Assembly (NCBI RefSeq): GCF_032884065.1
Contig: NC_088879.1
Span: forward strand, 18,482,489 to 18,546,488
Reading direction: 5' to 3'
From: Artemia franciscana
Lineage: Eukaryota > Arthropoda > Branchiopoda > Anostraca > Artemiidae
Length of the DNA stretch: 64,000 nucleotides
Every line of letters begins with the position of its first letter. Positions within the stretch are counted from its first letter, which is position 1. Position numbers and translations under genes: made by a program. The notes beneath the pieces are model-generated. The model had not been told where the DNA came from, made no database searches, and was given only the letters and a program-made list of their open reading frames with translations. Below are positions 25,101 to 38,729 of this stretch, one piece after another.

Positions 25101-26965
25101 TGCCATTCCACTGAGTACATCCAGCATCGCACTGACCCAAACACTTCAAGTTTTACTATGTAGTTTATCAGTGGTTTCAACTTTTGCCGGAAGACACGGG
25201 CCGTAAAGTCATGCCTATGAACCGCCGATTGTCCTTGAAGTAAAAGCTGCAGTATCTCGTCCCAAGATTGATTACATGTAAATGTAATAAATAAATCTGG
25301 ACGACCATAGAGACGAACATACGCGATAGCATCTTGAGCATATTCATGCATATGACGGGAACTGCCAGCATATGACAAAGGTAAAATTGTTAATCTTCCA
25401 ACGTTTGTGGTATTACCGTCATTTATAACTGCATCTCGCAAATGAATTTATTGTTCAGAGCGGAGCTTGGTCTGATTCAGGTGGATATATAGCAAACGTT
25501 CTGATTCAATTTTAAGCATACATATCAACGACAAATTGGTGAAACAATTCACGGCATTTTAAAATATAATTTTCTTCATCCTGCCGAATCATTAGTCTAT
25601 AGGAATAATAATAAATTGCACTGCATTTCTTATTCATTTCTTTGTTAGTGGCTGGATTCATCAATTTAATATTAAAAGTGATAGCCGTCGGCTCCATCCC
25701 AAAAAATGATAGGATATTGTAGGGCATCGTAGCATCGATGAGTTTCAGCAATTCTTAACAACTGAGCGTTTCGCTTATGAAGAATAATATCTCGAGGTAA
25801 AAACTGATCACCGACCATAACGATTGCCACTTCGTCGATAGTTGGAGCATTGTATCTACGCACATGTTGGCCAAGAGGCGTTTTGTCAGCGGAAATAACA
25901 ATTTTATGCGTATCAGTAGGCATCAAATCGATGGCTGTTTTGAACAGACGCACTAAATTATTATTTTCATGGAAAAGATGTTGCAATTGGGGAACGATTG
26001 TCCTTTCAACGTTGGGAGAAATTTCGCAACGTGCATTCAATTCAGAATTTCTATCACTGATGAAGTACAATTGTAAAAATTTATGATTCTCGCCTGAGAA
26101 TGGTAGAAGGGACCCTGCTCTATGATAAATTTGCCCTTTTACTTTGAAAGTAGACATAAATTGATCTGGCGATTTGGGCTCCAAACGACGTCATTTGGAA
26201 AAATGAGTTGTATTTTCCGATTTGTGACAAAAAACGCTTAGATTCTGACGTAGTTCCAGTAAGGAAAGTCTTCAATGGCTCTGGTGGTGCAGCCAATAGA
26301 GTAAGTTTAACTTTTCCTAAGGCGCAACACATTACCATTGTTTCACCATTGAATTTCAAGGCCTTGCAATAGGGACATATTTTAGACATTGTCCCGATTT
26401 GAACACATCTACTCAAGCTATAATCATCGACTGGGCTGTACCTGAATGCCAGGCGATAACTTTCAGGTTGCTCTGATTCCTCGGCACGCTTTCTTTTCTT
26501 ACTTTCTCTATCAGCAGCAAGCCTGATTTCTTGCTGTTTTTGTGATTCCTCGGCACGCCTTCTTTTTTCACTTTCTCTTTTAGCAGCAAGTCTGCTTTCG
26601 CGTTGCTCAGGTAATTCCTCGGCACGCTTTCTGTTCTTTCTTTCTCTATCAGCCTCAAGCCTGCTTCCTTGCTGTTCTTTTGATTCCTCGGCACGCTTTC
26701 TTTTCTGACTTTCTCTATCAGCAGCAAGTTTTTTGGCATAGACTCTTTGAGCATCTTCATCGGCTTTTGCCATTGTAATTTCATCAGTCATTTTAAACTT
26801 AAACATAAATAGATTTCTACGTGAACATATATGTCTTAAATTTCTTTAATGACGTCACCGTCATAGCAAAAATGACGACAACTAACTTCATGACGTCAGT
26901 CGACACAGAAACATGACGTCACCTGACAGACACACAGACAGACAACTTATTTTTATATATATAGA
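22117..26965 (-). mobile_element. Long Helitron carrying RepHel copy A, 3' end lost
   Basis: 5'-TC end at 26965 on the minus strand, with GTTGTCTGTCTGTG, repeated TGACGTCA sites and the RepHel start at 26806. After the RepHel stop (22300) come the (GATA)n-like stretch and the 'AACGAGTTGTGTGTATG' small-element leader seen in all long copies. The sequence is cut at about 22117, before the terminal hairpins, and abuts another RepHel fragment. Confidence 0.85.
22300..26806 (-). pseudogene. Helitron RepHel, copy A (full length, frameshifted)
   Basis: Rolling-circle replication initiator and Pif1-like helicase for Helitron transposition. Minus strand from ATG at 26806: MFKFKMTDEITMAKADEDAQ, four 23-residue basic coiled-coil repeats, the CPYC/CC zinc-like motif, Rep motif 1 (FITFTCNQSWDEI, near 25285), HUH motif PHAHILIWL (near 25080) and the first tyrosine of YICKY; the second is lost in a frameshift (KYICKIRQQRHE). 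The linker and helicase follow: DAPGGTGKT, IIWDEC, GDFRQTLPI, ITINKAQGQSLE and CSRVG. Breaks include a frameshift near 26165, an in-frame TAA at 25445 replacing a Tyr codon (EQ-stop-IHLRDAV), further shifts near 25675, 25500, 24545, 24230 and 23400, and an in-frame stop near 23790. It is full length but dead. Unlike copy B it keeps Rep motif 1. Confidence 0.9.
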
Positions 26966-28411
<1,446 letters not shown>

Positions 28412-28415
<4 letters not shown>

Positions 28416-28920
28416 CTGTTGGGGTGGCGCTTCGCGCCACCCCAACACCTAGTTGGTGGGGCGCTTCGCGCCCCCCCCCCAAGCCCCCCCGCGCGCGTAA
28501 GTCGTTACGTGCCATATTAGTTACGCGCCATTGTAGCAGTGTCTCTGTGTCCCACCTGTGAATATGAATTTGAATTTTTAACTACGTAAAACATGCGAAT
28601 ATACAACATTCTTCGCTGTCCCATTGTCTGTGCATATAAATAGCATTTATATTCCCTGTGTCCCGGTCGTCATTTGTGTCCTGGTGTCCCAGTTTGTATT
28701 TCCTCTTTGAGTGTCCCGGTCGTCATTTATATTCCCTGTGTCCCAGTGTCCCGGTGTCCCGGTCTGTAATTTCTATTCAAACAATCCCTGTGTCTCAGTC
28801 GTCAATTATATATCCCACCTGTGCCCCCGGCGTCCCCGTTGTAGTTGTGTCCCTCCGTCCCGGTCGTCATTTATATTCCCGGTCGTGAGTTGTGTCCGGG
28901 TGTCCCAGTCTGTAATTTTT
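28412..28920 (-). mobile_element. Helitron 3' half
   Basis: Minus orientation. The terminal hairpin starts at 28415 (GAA loop on the element strand) but the terminal tetranucleotide is CTAT instead of CTAG. Inward are the GCGCGTAA repeats, the helicase relic (28575-28650) and minisatellite to about 28915. The 5' end is not visible; the sequence passes into unrelated DNA (28920-29204) in which no gene was recognised. Confidence 0.7.
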
Positions 28921-29204
28921 CTTTTCTCACCTTATTATCATTCTCACCTTACCTTGGCAATAGATAACTTCACAAGTCCTTTACTGCAACGATACCTCAT
29001 AAAATATGACAATAATATTTGAATATAACAAACAGAGGAATTACATCCATGGAAGTGATTAGCAAGTTTAGAGCACTCTTTGCTGGAAATATAGTATTCT
29101 CCATGCCATTATGTTTGACAAAGAGACTCAATATTCTTCTTCTAACTTCGAATGTTTCAAATGACTGGGGTAAAATCTACAAAACATCATGTACTATTAT
29201 ATCC

Positions 29205-30899
29205 CCAGTACAGCTTTTACTTCAAGGACAATCGGCGGTTCATAGACATGACATTACGCCCCGTGTCTTCAGGCAAAAGTTGAAATCACTGATAAACTAC
29301 ATAGTAAAACTTGAAGTGTTTGGGTCAGTGCGATGCTGGATGTAGTCAGTGGAATGGCAAAAACGAGGTTTGCCACACGCATATATACTAAAATGGCTAC
29401 ATAATAAATTACGTCTAACAAAATTGATGATGTGATTTCCACTGAAATACCTGATGAAAATGTCGATAAGGGGTTATATGATATAGTAGTAAAATATATG
29501 ATACATGGACCTTGCAGAGCATTGAACGAAAATTCACCATGTATGGCCAAAGGAAGGTGCACAAAGCAATATTGTTCCATATTCCATATTGTTCCATAAT
29601 ATTGTTCCATATTGTTTCATAATAATTGTTCCATATTCCCCAATATTATCAAAAACATTGAATGCACACATGAACGTTGAATACTGTAACTCCGTAAAGG
29701 CAATCAAATAAATATGTAAATGTGTCAACAAAGGTAGTGACATGGCAGTTTTTGGCTTGCAGTCGGAAATCAAAGATATCGACGAAATCGTGCAATATCA
29801 GGCTGGAAGATACGTAAGCAGTAATGAAGCTGTTTGGCAAATTCTTTCATTTCCAATACATGAACGTAGTCCAGCTGTTGTTCACTTAGCGGTACATTTA
29901 CAGAATGGTCAACGTGTTTTTTTCTCGGACACCAACGTGCAACAAAGAGCCCTGAATCCACCGGATACAAAGTTAACTGCTTTCTTTTCGCTATGCAAAA
30001 ATGATTCTTTTGCAAAAAAAACTGCTGTATACTGAAGTGCCTTCGTATTACACGTGGAATACTAAAAAGAAAGTATTTGAACGTCGAAAACAGGGTAAGT
30101 CAGTCGACGGCCACCCTACCATCTTCAAAAATACCACGATAGGAAGATTCTACACCGTTCACCCCAATCAACATGAATGCTTCTTTCTACGCCTGCTTTT
30201 GGTGAATGTATCTGGTCCGACGTCCCTTGAGTATTTGAGAACTGTAAGCGGTACTATACATGACACTTACCGTAGTGCATGCAAAGCTCTGAATTTATTG
30301 GAGAATGACCAACACTGGGATAAGTGCATTAATAGACGCGTGCGAAACGTCAACTCCAAGTCAAATTCCTGCATTGTATTGCATCACAACTAACAACTTG
30401 CTCTCCATCAGCTCCTACAGAGTTATGGAAAAAATATAAGTCAAAAATGTCCGAAGAGATACTCCATCGAAAACTGTTAGAGACGTCAGATATGACTTTT
30501 GATTTTACATCGGAAATTTAAAACTACACTTTGGTTATTATAGAAGATTTGTGTGTTTTTATGGCAAAGAAACCTCTTCAGGATTTTGGAATGCCTTCAC
30601 CTAATCGTACCGCTGCTGTTTCGACATGTGTAGAATTGGATCGTGAACAAAGTTACAGTACGAGTGAAATATTGTCGTATCTACAAAATAACATTTCCAA
30701 GCTAACGTCAGAACAAAAAGACATTTATGATACGATAATGCGTTGTGTCGATAACAACGTTGGAGAAATTTTCTTTTTGGATTCGCCGAGAGGTAACCGG
30801 TAAAAACGTTTGTGATAAAACCGATTTTAGCATCAATTCGATAAAAAAATGATATAGCGTTGGCAATATCGTCGTCCGGAATAGCCGCAACGTTGCTGC
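29205..30899 (+). pseudogene. RepHel fragment, Rep domain to helicase motif I, decayed
   Basis: Plus strand from LLLQGQSAVHRHDITPRVF through SVRCWM (then TAG for the Tyr codon), a damaged HUH region (PHAYILKWL: the second His of HAH is Tyr), NMNVEYCNSVKAIK with stops, MAVFGLQSEIKDIDEIVQ, the linker and the start of the helicase. It ends at GIAATLL beside (AT)n, the shared breakpoint. At 29570-29645 the segment that should encode VVPYSP has expanded into tandem TTGTTCCATATT units. Many stops and shifts make it an old copy. Confidence 0.8.
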
Positions 30900-30930
30900 T
30901 ATATATATATATGCAACATTGCTATATATA

Positions 30931-30964
<34 letters not shown>

Positions 30965-30967
<3 letters not shown>

Positions 30968-32542
30968 ATATATATAAAAAATAAGTTGTCTGTGGATGGA
31001 TGGATGGATGGATGTGTGGATGGATGTGTCAGGTGACGTCACCTGAAAAAACTGGATTAGGTGACGTCAAAACTGAAAAAACTAAAAAAAAGGCAAAAAC
31101 TACAAAAAAAAAACTAAAAACTAATAAAAAAAATAAAAAAGCTAAAAAAACTAAAAAAACTATAAAGGTAAAAACCAATAAAAAACTAAAAAAAAAACTG
31201 AAAAAACTAAAAAAAGGCAAAAAACTACAAAAAAAAACTAAAAACTAATAAAAAAAGTAAAAAAAGCTAAAAAACTAAAAAAACTAAAAAAACTAAAAAA
31301 AAGGTAAAAAACTAAAAAAAATAAAAAATAAAAAAAAACTAAAAAAAAGGAAAAAACTGAAAAATAAGCTAAAATAAAGGTAAAAACCAATAAAAAACTA
31401 AAAAAAAAAAGGAAAAAACTAATAAATGACGACACTCAAAGAGAAAGCGACCAGGACAAAAAACTAAAAAAAAAGGCAAAAACTACAAAAAAACTAAAAA
31501 CTAATAAAAAAAATAAAAAAGCTAAAAAACTAAAAAAACTAAAAAAAGGTAAAAAAACTAAAAAAAACTAAAAACTAAAAAAAAACTAAAAAAGGTAAAA
31601 ACTAAAAGAACTAAAAAAGAAAAAAATAAATGACGACACTCAAAGAGAAAGCGACCAGGACAAAAGGAATGTTCGATTAGCAATCAACAAAGCACCGGAC
31701 ACAGGGAGTATAAATGACGACCAGGACACAAGTAAAAAAAAAAATTAACAAAACTAAAAAGAAGGTAAAAACTACAAAAAACTAAAAAGAAAAAAAAACT
31801 AAAAACTAATAAAAAAACTAAAAAATCTAAAAATCTAAATAAACTAAAAAAGAAAAAAAAAGGAAAAAAATAAAGGAGAAAAACAAAACTAAAAAACGAA
31901 TGTATATACAGACCGTACACCGGGATACAAATGACGACCGGGACACAGGGAATATAAATAACGACCGGGACACAGGGACACAACTACAACGGGGACACCG
32001 GGGGAAACAGGGGGATATAAATGACGACCGGGACAAAAAAACTAAAAAGAAATAAAAACTAAAAACTAATAAAAAAAACTAAAAAATCTAAAAATCTAAA
32101 TAAGCTAAAAAAGAAAAAAAAAAGGAAAAAAATAAAGGAGAAAAACAAAACTAAAAAACGAAAGTATATACAGACCGGGACACCGGGATACAAATGATGA
32201 CCGGGACCCGGGGACACAGGGAATATAAATGACGACCGGGACACAGGGACACAACTACAACGGGGACACCGGGGGAAACAGGGGGATAACCTGACAATCT
32301 ATTTATATGCAAAGACAATGGGACAGCAAAGAATGTTGTATATTCGCAAGTTTTACGTAGTTAAAACCATATATATATATATATATCTATATTCACAGGT
32401 GGGACATAGGACACAACTACAATGGCGCGTAACTATTATGGCGCGTAACGACTTACGCGCGCGGGGGGGGCTTGGGGGGGGGGCGCGAAGCGCCCCCACC
32501 AACTAGGTGTTGGGGTGGCGCGAAGCGCCACCCCAACAGCTA

Positions 32543-32543
<1 letters not shown>
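30965..32543 (+). mobile_element. Complete non-autonomous Helitron (~1.58 kb)
   Basis: 5'-TC at 30965 then GTTGTCTGTGGATGGATGG, palindrome CAGGTGACGTCACCTG at 31030-31045, A-rich CTAAAAA arrays (31075-31620), minisatellite mixed with arrays (31630-32285), a very short helicase relic (about 32287-32370: CTGACAATC... to GTAGTTAAAA), and the terminal module. Hairpin 32508-32538, CTAG 32540-32543, then TATATA. Plus-strand twin of 14354-15622 and 38969-40272. Confidence 0.9.
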
Positions 32544-32579
<36 letters not shown>

Positions 32580-32583
<4 letters not shown>

Positions 32584-33180
32584 ACTACATAAAAACATGC
32601 AAACATACAACATTCTTTGCTATCCCATTGTCTGTCCGTATAAATAGATTGTCAGGTTTACCAACTCTTGAACATGCAACATAATAATTGTCCATAGGAA
32701 AAAATCCGTATTCAGATCTATACCGCATTTTCTAACGATTGCCCTTGAGCTTGGTTGATGGTGATTACTAATCGAACATTCCCTGTGTCCCCGTCGTCAT
32801 TTATATATCCCCCTATGCCCCCGGCGTCCCCGTTGTCGTTGTGTCCCTGTGTCCTGGTCGTCATTTATATTCCCTGTGTCCCGGTCGTCATTTGTGTCCC
32901 GGTATCCCAGTCTGTAATCTCTCTTTGAGTGTCCCGGTCGTCATTTATGTTCCCTCTGTCCCGGTGTCCCGGTCGTCATTTTTTTCCCGGTGTCCCGGTT
33001 TGTAATTTGTCTTTTAGCATCACAGTCGTCATTTATATTCCTTGTGTCCCGGTGTCCCAGTCTGTAGTATCATCTTATAATAACGTCATATACAAAACCT
33101 TATATACTTATAATGACGTCAAATGCAAACCCACAAACGAACAAACATGCATATATACATCTTATTTTTATATATATAGA
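32580..33180 (-). mobile_element. Helitron fragment, 5' end present, 3' terminator missing
   Basis: Minus orientation: 5'-TC at 33180, leader with TGACGTCAtt and TAACGTCATA, minisatellite (32780-33065), helicase relic (32582-32770). The 3' terminal module is absent; the relic runs into the (AT)n that borders the preceding element. Confidence 0.75.
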
Positions 33181-34125
33181 TACAGTTTCTTCTTTAGCTT
33201 TTTTTCCTTTTAGTTTTTTCTTTTTTTTTTAGTTTCTTCTTTTTATTGATTTGTTTTCTTCAATTTGTCAATGTTCATTCTAACATTGACACTTGGAAAA
33301 ATCTTTACGTGCCAAGCATGCTGAAGCTCCAACAATTTATATTAGACCTCAAATTTGGGGTATCTGTTTTAAGGTTTTCAAATTACTTTAATCTGTTGTC
33401 AAAATATATTTAAATAATTGTGCAATTCCCAGTTTTTTTTTTAGTTTTTTCTTTTTTTGTTTTTTAGCTTTTTTTAGTTTTTTTTCTTTTTATTTTTTAT
33501 CTTTTTTTATCTTTTTCTTTTTAAGTTTTTTTTTTAATTTTTTAATTTTTTTTTAGTTTTTTTCTTTTTAGTTTTTTTTTAGTCCTTTATACCGTTTTTC
33601 TTTTTTCGAATTACATTAATAAATTGTCAAAATATTTCGAAATATTTATGCAATTTCCAGTTTTTACATTCTAGTTAGTATTCTTTTATATATATAGAAG
33701 ATATAATCTGGCGTAACAGACATAGTGTAACAGACATAACAGACAGACAACTTATTTTGTCAATATATTCAAAATATATTTAAATATTTGTGCAATTCCC
33801 AGTTTTTTTTTAGTTTTTTCGTGTTTAGTTTTTTAGCTTATTTTTAGTTTTTTTCTTTTTATTTTTTTTATCTTTTTCTTATGTTTTTCTTTTTAAGTTT
33901 TTTTATAATTTTTAATTTTTTTTTTAGTTTTTTCTTTTTAGTTTTTTTTTAGTCTTTTAACCGTTTTTCTTTTTTCGAATTACATTAATATAATTGTCAA
34001 AATATTTCGAAATATTTATGCAATTTCCAGTTTTTACATTCTAATTAGTTTTCTTTTATATATATAGAAGATATAATCTGGCGTAACATACATTGTGTAA
34101 CAGACATAACAGACAGACAACTTAT
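33181..34125 (-). mobile_element. Second Helitron-like family, ~370-bp tandem duplication
   Basis: Minus orientation. Two 5'-TC ends at 33698 and 34068 begin TCTATATATATAAAAGAA and continue into CTAGAATGTAAAAACTGG or CTAATTAG variants. Each is followed inward by TTTCGAAATATTTTGACAAT, a T-rich array and TGGGAATTGCACAA. The two units are 370 bp apart and alike throughout. Both are followed on the outside by CTGGCGTAACA. The same family is at 19270-19302 and 41602. Its 3' end was not identified. Confidence 0.6.
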
Positions 34126-36426
34126 TTACCCACAATATAGAAGAAGATCTACTGAAGATGGCGGTAAAACAGCAATAATAAAGAAGCGTAATGGTACCAC
34201 CATCGAAGTAGATAACCAGTGGGTTGTTCCATATTCCGCATTATTATCAAAAACATTTAATGCACACATAAACGTTGAATACTGTAACTCCGTAAAGGCA
34301 ATCAAATACATATGTAAATACGTCAACAAAGGCAGTGACATGGCAGTTTTTGGCTTGCAGCCCGAAATCAAAGATTTCGACGAAATCGTACATATCAGGC
34401 TGGAAGATACATAAGCAGTAATGAAGCTGTTTGGCGAATTCTTTCATTTCCGATACATGAACGTAGTCCAGCTGTTGTTCACTTAGCGGTACATTTACAG
34501 AATGGTCAACGTGTTTATTTCTCGGAAACTAACGTGCAACAAAGAGGCCTGAATCCACCGGATACATAATTAACAGCTTTTTTTAACAGCTGAGAACTGT
34601 AAACGGTACTATACATGACAATTACCGTAGTGCAAGCCAAGCTCTGAATTTATTGGAGAATGACCAACACTGGGATAACTGCATCAATGACGCATGCGAA
34701 ACGTCAACCCCAAGTCAAATTCGTGCATTGTTTGGCATCATTTTAACAACTTGTTCTCCATCAGCTCCTACAGATTTATGGGAAAAATATAAGTCAAAAA
34801 TGTCCGAAGAGATACTCCATCGAAAACTGTTAGAGACGTCAGATATGACTTTTTATTTTACATCAGAAATTTATAACTAAACTTTAGTTATTATAGAAGA
34901 TTTGTGCGTACGTAAGGCAAACAAACCTCTTCAGGATTTAGGAATGCCTTCAGCTAACCGTATCGATGCTGTTTCGACATGTGTAGAATTGGACCGTGAA
35001 CAAAGTTACAGTAAGAGTGATCTATTGTCGTATGTACAAAATAACATTTCCAAGTTAACGTCGGAACAAAAGGACATTTATGATACGATAATGCATAGTG
35101 TAGATAACAACGTTGGAGAAATTTTCTTTTTGGATGCGCCAGGAGGTACTGGTAAAACGTTTGTGATAAAACTGATTCTGGCATCAATTCGATCAAAAAA
35201 TGATATAGCGTTGGCAATTGCGTCGTCCGGAATAGCCGCAACATTGCTGCCTCGTGGAAGAACTGCTCATTCCGCTTTGAAATTGCCTCTGAATTTGAAT
35301 TCTAAAGAAACTCCCACAGGCAATATTTCCAAATCATCTGGGATGGGTAAAGTATTGCAGCAATGCAAACTTATTATTTGGGATGAGTGCACAAAGGCAC
35401 ACAAAAAATCGGTTGAGGCTCTGGATCAATGCTTGAAAGATTTGAGAGGGAAGTCAAAACCCTTTGGCAGCACATTAATATTGCTTGCGGGAGATTTCAG
35501 GCAAACATTACCTATAATACCTAGATCAACTCCTGCAGACGAAATGAATGCTTGCCTGAAAAATTCTAATTTATGGGCACAAGTAAAAATATTAAAATTA
35601 ACTACAAATATGCGTGTCCGATTGCAAAACGATGACTCTGGTCAAACATTTTCAGATCAATTGCTGGCAATTGGAAACGGAAAGCTCCCATTAGACTCAA
35701 TTTCAGGACGTATACTACTACCTGCTGATTTCTGTAATTTAGTGACGTCCAAAAATGAATTGATTGAAAAAGTATTTCTGAATATTCTAAAAAATTATAA
35801 AAATAATAAATGGCTAAGTGAAAGAGCGATTCTCGCACCCAAAAATATAGAGGTCCACGAAATCAACAATATTGTTTTGACCAGGATTCGAGACCAGGCA
35901 GTCCTTTACAAGTCAGTCGACACAGTTTTGGAACAAAATAAAAGCGGTTAATTATCCATCTGAATTTTTAAATTCCATAGATCTTTCAGGGTTTCCACCA
36001 CACGTGCTACAACTAAAAATAGGCGTATCAATAATACTTTTAAGAAATATCAACCCACCAAAGCTTTTAAATGGCACGCGACTTGCCGTAAAAAAAAACA
36101 ATGGAAAACCTAATAGCGGCACAATCTTGACAGGGCCTTTTGAGGGTGTAGGCTGTTCTTATTCCTCGCATTCCCATGATTCCAACGGATCTGCCTTTTC
36201 AATTAAAAGATTGCAATTCCCAATTCGATAAGTATTTGCAATCACCATTAACACAGCTCAAGGTCAATCATTAGAAAAATGTGGTATAGATCTTAATATT
36301 GATTGTTTTTCCCATGGAAAATTGTACGTTGTATGTTCGAGGGTCGGTAAACCTGACAATCTATTTATATGCAATGACAATTGGACAGCGAAGAATGTTG
36401 TATATTCGCAAGTTTATACGCAGTTA
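34126..36426 (+). pseudogene. RepHel copy F, lacking Rep core, helicase largely open
   Basis: Begins abruptly after ACAACTTATTTA at 34125, inside the Rep domain downstream of the HUH motif. It keeps the tyrosine motif YICKYVNKGSDMAVFGL (near 34307-34340). A deletion near 34575 removes the PSYYTWN region. A TAA replaces the Tyr codon at about 34877, followed by a 349-codon open frame (34902-35951) holding helicase motifs DAPGGTGKT, IIWDEC, GDFRQTLPII and TTNMRVR. A one-base insertion near 35940 and later shifts break the end, which still reads ITINTAQGQSLEKCGIDLN. It is a long but inactive copy. Confidence 0.88.
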
Positions 36427-36450
36427 ATTTGTATTGTATCTATCTATCTA

Positions 36451-37202
36451 TCTATATAAAAACAAGTTGAGTGCATGCATGTTTGTTTGTTTGTAAAAAG
36501 AGTGTTTGCATATGACGTCATTATTAGTACATACGGCTTTGTATATGCACAGACAATGGGAAAGCCAAGAATGTTGTATATTCGCAATTTTTACGTAGTT
36601 TAACTCCTGCAGATGAAATGAATGCTTGCCTAAATTTTCTTATTTATGGGCAATCACTCGTAAAAAATATTAAAATTAACTACAAATATGCGTGTCCGAT
36701 TGCAAAACGATGACTCTGGTCAAACATTTCAGATCAATTGCTTGCAATTGGAACGGAAGGCTCCCCAGTAGTGGGAAAGCCAAGAAAGTTGTATATTCGC
36801 AATTTTTACGTAGTTTAACTCCTGCAGACGAAATGAATGCTTGCCTAATTATCTAATTTATGGGCACACGTAAAAATATTAAAATTAACTACAAATATGC
36901 GTGTCCGATTGCAAAACGATGACTCTGGTCAAACATTTTCAGATCAATTACTTGCAATTGGAAACGGAAAGCTCCCAGTAGTGGGAAAGCCAAGAATGTT
37001 GCATATTCGCAATTTTTACGTAGTTTGAAACACATACATAAATCTATCTATATTCACGGTGGGACACAGGGATACAACTACAATGGCGCGTAACTAATAT
37101 GGCGCGTAATGACTTACGCGCACGGAGGGGCTTTGGGGGCGCGAAGCGCCCCACCAACTAGGTGTAGGGGTGGCGCGAAGGCACGCCACCACAAACAGCT
37201 AG
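36451..37202 (+). mobile_element. Small Helitron with tandem chimeric helicase segment
   Basis: 5'-TC at 36451 (TCTATATAAAAACAAGTTGA), TGACGTCA at 36513, and CTAG at 37199-37202 after damaged hairpins. Between them a unit of about 210-215 bp is repeated: helicase-coding sequence (TPADEMNACL... to GKLPV) joined to the 3' untranslated GTGGGAAAGCCAAGAATGTT block. Starts of the units are at 36602 and 36817. One related unit lies on the minus strand at 59694-59905. Confidence 0.7.
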
Positions 37203-37384
37203 TATAATATATAGATATATATATATATATATATTATATATATTATATAATATATTATATATATATATATTATATATATATAATTGTTTCTGAAGGAACA
37301 ATTATTAAATTACGAAACTGGACAAAAAAAAAGCATCATGTTGTGTATTCAAGTTCATCGTAGTTAAATTATGTACACCAAATT
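37203..37384. other. (AT)n and relic of a diverged Helitron helicase end
   Basis: AT repeat (37205-37283) followed by TAATTGTTTCTGAAGG and AACTGGACAAAAAAAA...TTGTGTATTCAAG. The latter resembles the C-terminal [11 protein letters not shown] coding sequence of RepHel. It recurs at 16420-16520(-) and 50150-50245(+). Confidence 0.45.
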
Positions 37385-38090
37385 GTAAATGTACGCGTCA
37401 TTAATGCACTTATCCCAGTGTTGGTCATTCTCCAATAAATTCTGAGCTTTGCATGCACTACGGCAAGTGTCATGTATAGTACCGTTTACAGTTCTCAAAT
37501 ACTCAAGGGACGTCGGACCGGGTACATTCACCAAAAGCAAGCGTAGAAAGAAGCATTCATGTTGATTGGGGTGAACGGTGTAGAATCTTCCTAACGTGGT
37601 ATCTTTGAAGATGGTAGGGTGGCCGTCGACTGACTTACCCTGTTTTCGACGTTCAAATACTTTATTTTTAGTATTCCACGTGTAATACGAAGGCACTTCA
37701 GTATACAGCAGTTTTTTTTGCAAAAGAATCATTTTTGCATAGCGAAAAGAAAGCAGACAACTTTGTAACCGGTGGATTCAGGGCTCTTTGTTGCACGTTG
37801 GTGTCCGAGAAATAAACACATTGACCATTCTGTAAATGTGCTAAGTGAACAACAGCTGGACTACGTTCATGTATCAGAAATGAAAGAATTCGCCAAACAG
37901 CTTCATTACTGCTTACGTATCTTCCAGCCTGATATTGCACGATTTCGTCGATATCTTTGATTTCGGACTGCAAGCCAAAAACTGCCATGTCACTACCTTT
38001 GTTGACGTATTTACATATTTATTTGATTGCCTTTACGGAGTTACAGTATTCAACGTTCATGTGTGCATTAAATGTTTTTGATGATAATGG
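37385..38090 (-). pseudogene. RepHel fragment, cut by the scaffold gap
   Basis: Minus strand: NVEYCNSVKAIK with a TAA in the tyrosine motif (IK-stop-ICKYVNKGSD), MAVFGLQSEIKDIDEIVQYQ, NVQQRALNPPVTKL, VPSYYTWNTKNKV and SLEYLRTVNGTI, ending near 37385. It belongs to the same sublineage as 20938-22116. It is truncated at 38090 by N. Confidence 0.8.
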
Positions 38091-38190
38091 NNNNNNNNNN
38101 NNNNNNNNNNNNNNNNNNNNNNNNNNNNNNNNNNNNNNNNNNNNNNNNNNNNNNNNNNNNNNNNNNNNNNNNNNNNNNNNNNNNNNNNNN
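38091..38190. other. Assembly gap (100 N)
   Basis: Exactly 100 N. RepHel is on the minus strand to its left and on the plus strand to its right, so the join flips orientation. Confidence 0.99.
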
Positions 38191-38661
38191 GGGGAAAATA
38201 CAAATCAAAAATGTCCGAAGATACACTCCATCGAAAACGGTTAGAGACGTCAGATATGACTTTTGATTTTACATCGGAAATTTATGACTACACTTTAGTT
38301 ATTATAGAAGATTTTTGCGTTTTTATGGCAAAGAAACCTCTTCAGGATTTTGGAATTACTTCACCTAATCGTACCGCTGCTGTTTCGACATGTGTAGAGT
38401 TGGATCGTGAACAAAGTTACAGTACGAGTGATCTATTGTCGTATCTACAAAATAACATTTCCAAGCTAACGTCAGAACAAAAAGACATTTATGATACGAT
38501 AATGCGTTGTGTCGATAACAACGTTGGAGAAATTTTCTTTTTGGATTCGCCGGGAGGTACTGGTAAAACGTTAGTGATAAAACCGATTCTAGCATCAATT
38601 CGATCAAAAAATGATATAGCGTTGGCAATTGCGTCGTCCGGAATAGCCGCAACGTTGCTGC
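38191..38661 (+). pseudogene. RepHel fragment ending at the shared breakpoint
   Basis: Plus strand, open from MSEDTLHRKRLETSDMTFDF to DSPGGTGKTLVIKPILASI and GIAATLL, then (AT)n. It appears identical in sequence to the minus-strand 20938-21408 over its whole length, as expected of one arm of the inverted duplication. Truncated on the left by the gap. Confidence 0.85.
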
Positions 38662-38684
38662 TATATATATATATATGAAACAAG

Positions 38685-38729
<45 letters not shown>

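Noticed and set aside
30985..32000. Lys/Thr-rich frames such as [11 protein letters not shown] as a basic protein gene
   Set aside because: Low-complexity translation of the CTAAAAA array with no start context or conservation of frame between copies.
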